A stretch of DNA of 64,000 bases from Ahaetulla prasina (lineage: Eukaryota; Chordata; Lepidosauria; Squamata; Colubridae). Each line of letters starts with the position of its first letter. Position 1 is the first letter of the stretch. Made by a program: the position numbers and the translations under genes. Positions 63,172 through 64,000 of this stretch are shown here, piece after piece. The notes below the pieces were generated by a model, which saw only the letters and a list, made by a program, of their open reading frames with translations, had not been told where the DNA came from and ran no database searches. The stretch lies in contig NC_080546.1 in assembly GCF_028640845.1 (NCBI RefSeq), forward strand, positions 79,121,757 through 79,185,756, written 5' to 3'.

Positions 63172-63348
63172 CAGTGGTGGGTTGCCCCCAGTTCGGTCCG
63201 GTTCTTGTGAACCGGTAGTAAAACCGACGGGAGGCTCCGCCCACCTGCCCAGAGTTCACTATGAACTATCCGCGTATGCGCAGAAGCTTCTGCGCGCACG
63301 GTGCTCCCGTTACGAACCGGTAGTAAAGGTAAGTATAACCCGCCCTTG
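63172..63348. mobile_element. hAT MITE (GGGTTGCCCCC family)
   Basis: Starts CAGTGGTGGGTTGCCCCC and ends AAGTATAACCCGCCCTTG; exact 8-bp duplications GTGAGCTG (63164-63171, 63349-63356). 177 bp. Confidence 0.93.
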
Positions 63349-63395
63349 GTGAGCTGCCATGTTTCCTGGCTAGATGGACAGCTCGCCATCGCGTA

Positions 63396-64000
63396 CAGGT
63401 AGTCCTCAAGTTACGACCACAGTTGAGCTCAACATTTACGTTCCTATGGGAAACATTTGTTCAGTGAGTTTGCCCCATTTTGTGACTTTTCTTGCCACAG
63501 TTGTTAAGCGAATCACTAAAAATCTGCAGAAATTCTCAGCCATCCAAGTCATGACTGTCCCAAAGGTGATTTTTTCAGGAGGCAACTGGACTTTCTTGTT
63601 TTTTTTTTCTTTTGAAGACGTTTCGCTTCTCATCCAAGAAGCTTCTTCAGCTCTGACATTCCCATTCTCCACTGTCCTGTCAGAAGGACAGAAGAAGCTT
63701 CTTGGATGAGAAGCGAAACGTCTTCAAAAGAAAAAAGCAAGAAACTCCTTCTGAAAAAAGCAACTTTGGGATAAGTGAATCACTGCATTTGTTAAGTTAG
63801 GAACACGGTCGTTAAGTGAACCTGGATTCTTCAATGACTTTGCTTTGACCCTGGAACACTACAATGGTCATAAATATGAACCAGATGTCAAGCATCTAAA
63901 TATTGATCATGTGACCATGGGGATGCTGCAACGGCCATAAGTGTGAAAAATGGTCAAAAGTCACATTTTTCTGTGCCATTGTTGCAAGTCTTTGTTCATT
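63396..64000. mobile_element. Tigger-like MITE, runs off the window
   Basis: Starts CAGGTAGTCCTCAAGTTACG. It continues through CTTTTCTTGCCACAGTTG, resumes after a Penelope insert at GTTAGGAACACGGTCG, and ends with CAGTG-type CATTGTTGCAAG near the edge. Confidence 0.85.
63518..63771. mobile_element. Penelope-type foldback insertion
   Basis: A perfect 44-bp inverted repeat (63605-63648 and 63691-63734) with a 42-bp spacer. Flanks TAAGCGAATCACT (63505-63517) and TAAGTGAATCACT (63772-63784) are a 13-bp duplication with one mismatch. The arm contains CTTGGATGAGAAGCGAAACG. It shares sequence with 43150-43335. Confidence 0.82.

Overview
The window looks like repeat-dense, gene-poor nuclear DNA from a squamate reptile, most likely a snake. 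The signs are a BovB (RTE) LINE end, Sauria-type tRNA SINEs with a CTTTACC-type tail, CR1 and L2-like LINEs whose 3' ends run into (ATTCT)n arrays, large GATA/GACA (Bkm-type) arrays, and dozens of hAT-type elements. I found no host protein-coding exon, rRNA or stand-alone tRNA gene that I could defend. Nearly all long reading frames are transposon remnants or simple-repeat artefacts.

Layout. 1-6 kb: a solo LTR, a SINE, a 931-bp tandem duplication covering half of a hAT element, an L1 3' end interrupted by a BovB C-terminus, and a hAT pair. 6.4-7 kb and 9.1-10.5 kb: GATA/GACA/GGTA/GA satellites; the second has captured and amplified a 137-bp hAT element three times. 7.5-8.4 kb: an L2-like LINE end. 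10.6-20.5 kb: CR1, a Penelope-type GIY-YIG remnant, hAT elements, SINE-in-SINE, a hAT carrying coiled-coil coding sequence, a solo LTR and a Sauria SINE. 20.7-29.2 kb: solo LTRs, LINE ends, and a deep nest of MITE, LTR-like repeat, hAT and SINE. 29.5-39.5 kb: LINE ends, a 1.1-kb hAT with a CT array, a solo LTR with exact 5-bp target duplication, a CR1-hAT-L1 nest and a SPIN-like hAT. 40-51 kb: nested LTR/hAT/CR1, a 1.67-kb L1-mobilised element with its own intact 206-codon frame, the second coiled-coil hAT, and two tail-to-tail L1s in the same 13-bp target. 51-64 kb: LINE ends, a 59-bp-arm hairpin, a 1.9-kb polypurine tract, a Tigger-like MITE holding at least five insertions, and a Penelope-type foldback.

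The elements do not form a working system. Their interest lies in insertion history: more than 20 hAT copies have readable 8-bp target duplications, several sites have an undisturbed sibling in the same window, and three structures may be undescribed. These are hAT elements carrying captured coiled-coil sequence, LTRs that all keep one reading frame open from their first base (acidic then arginine-rich), and a short L1 derivative with a single ORF.
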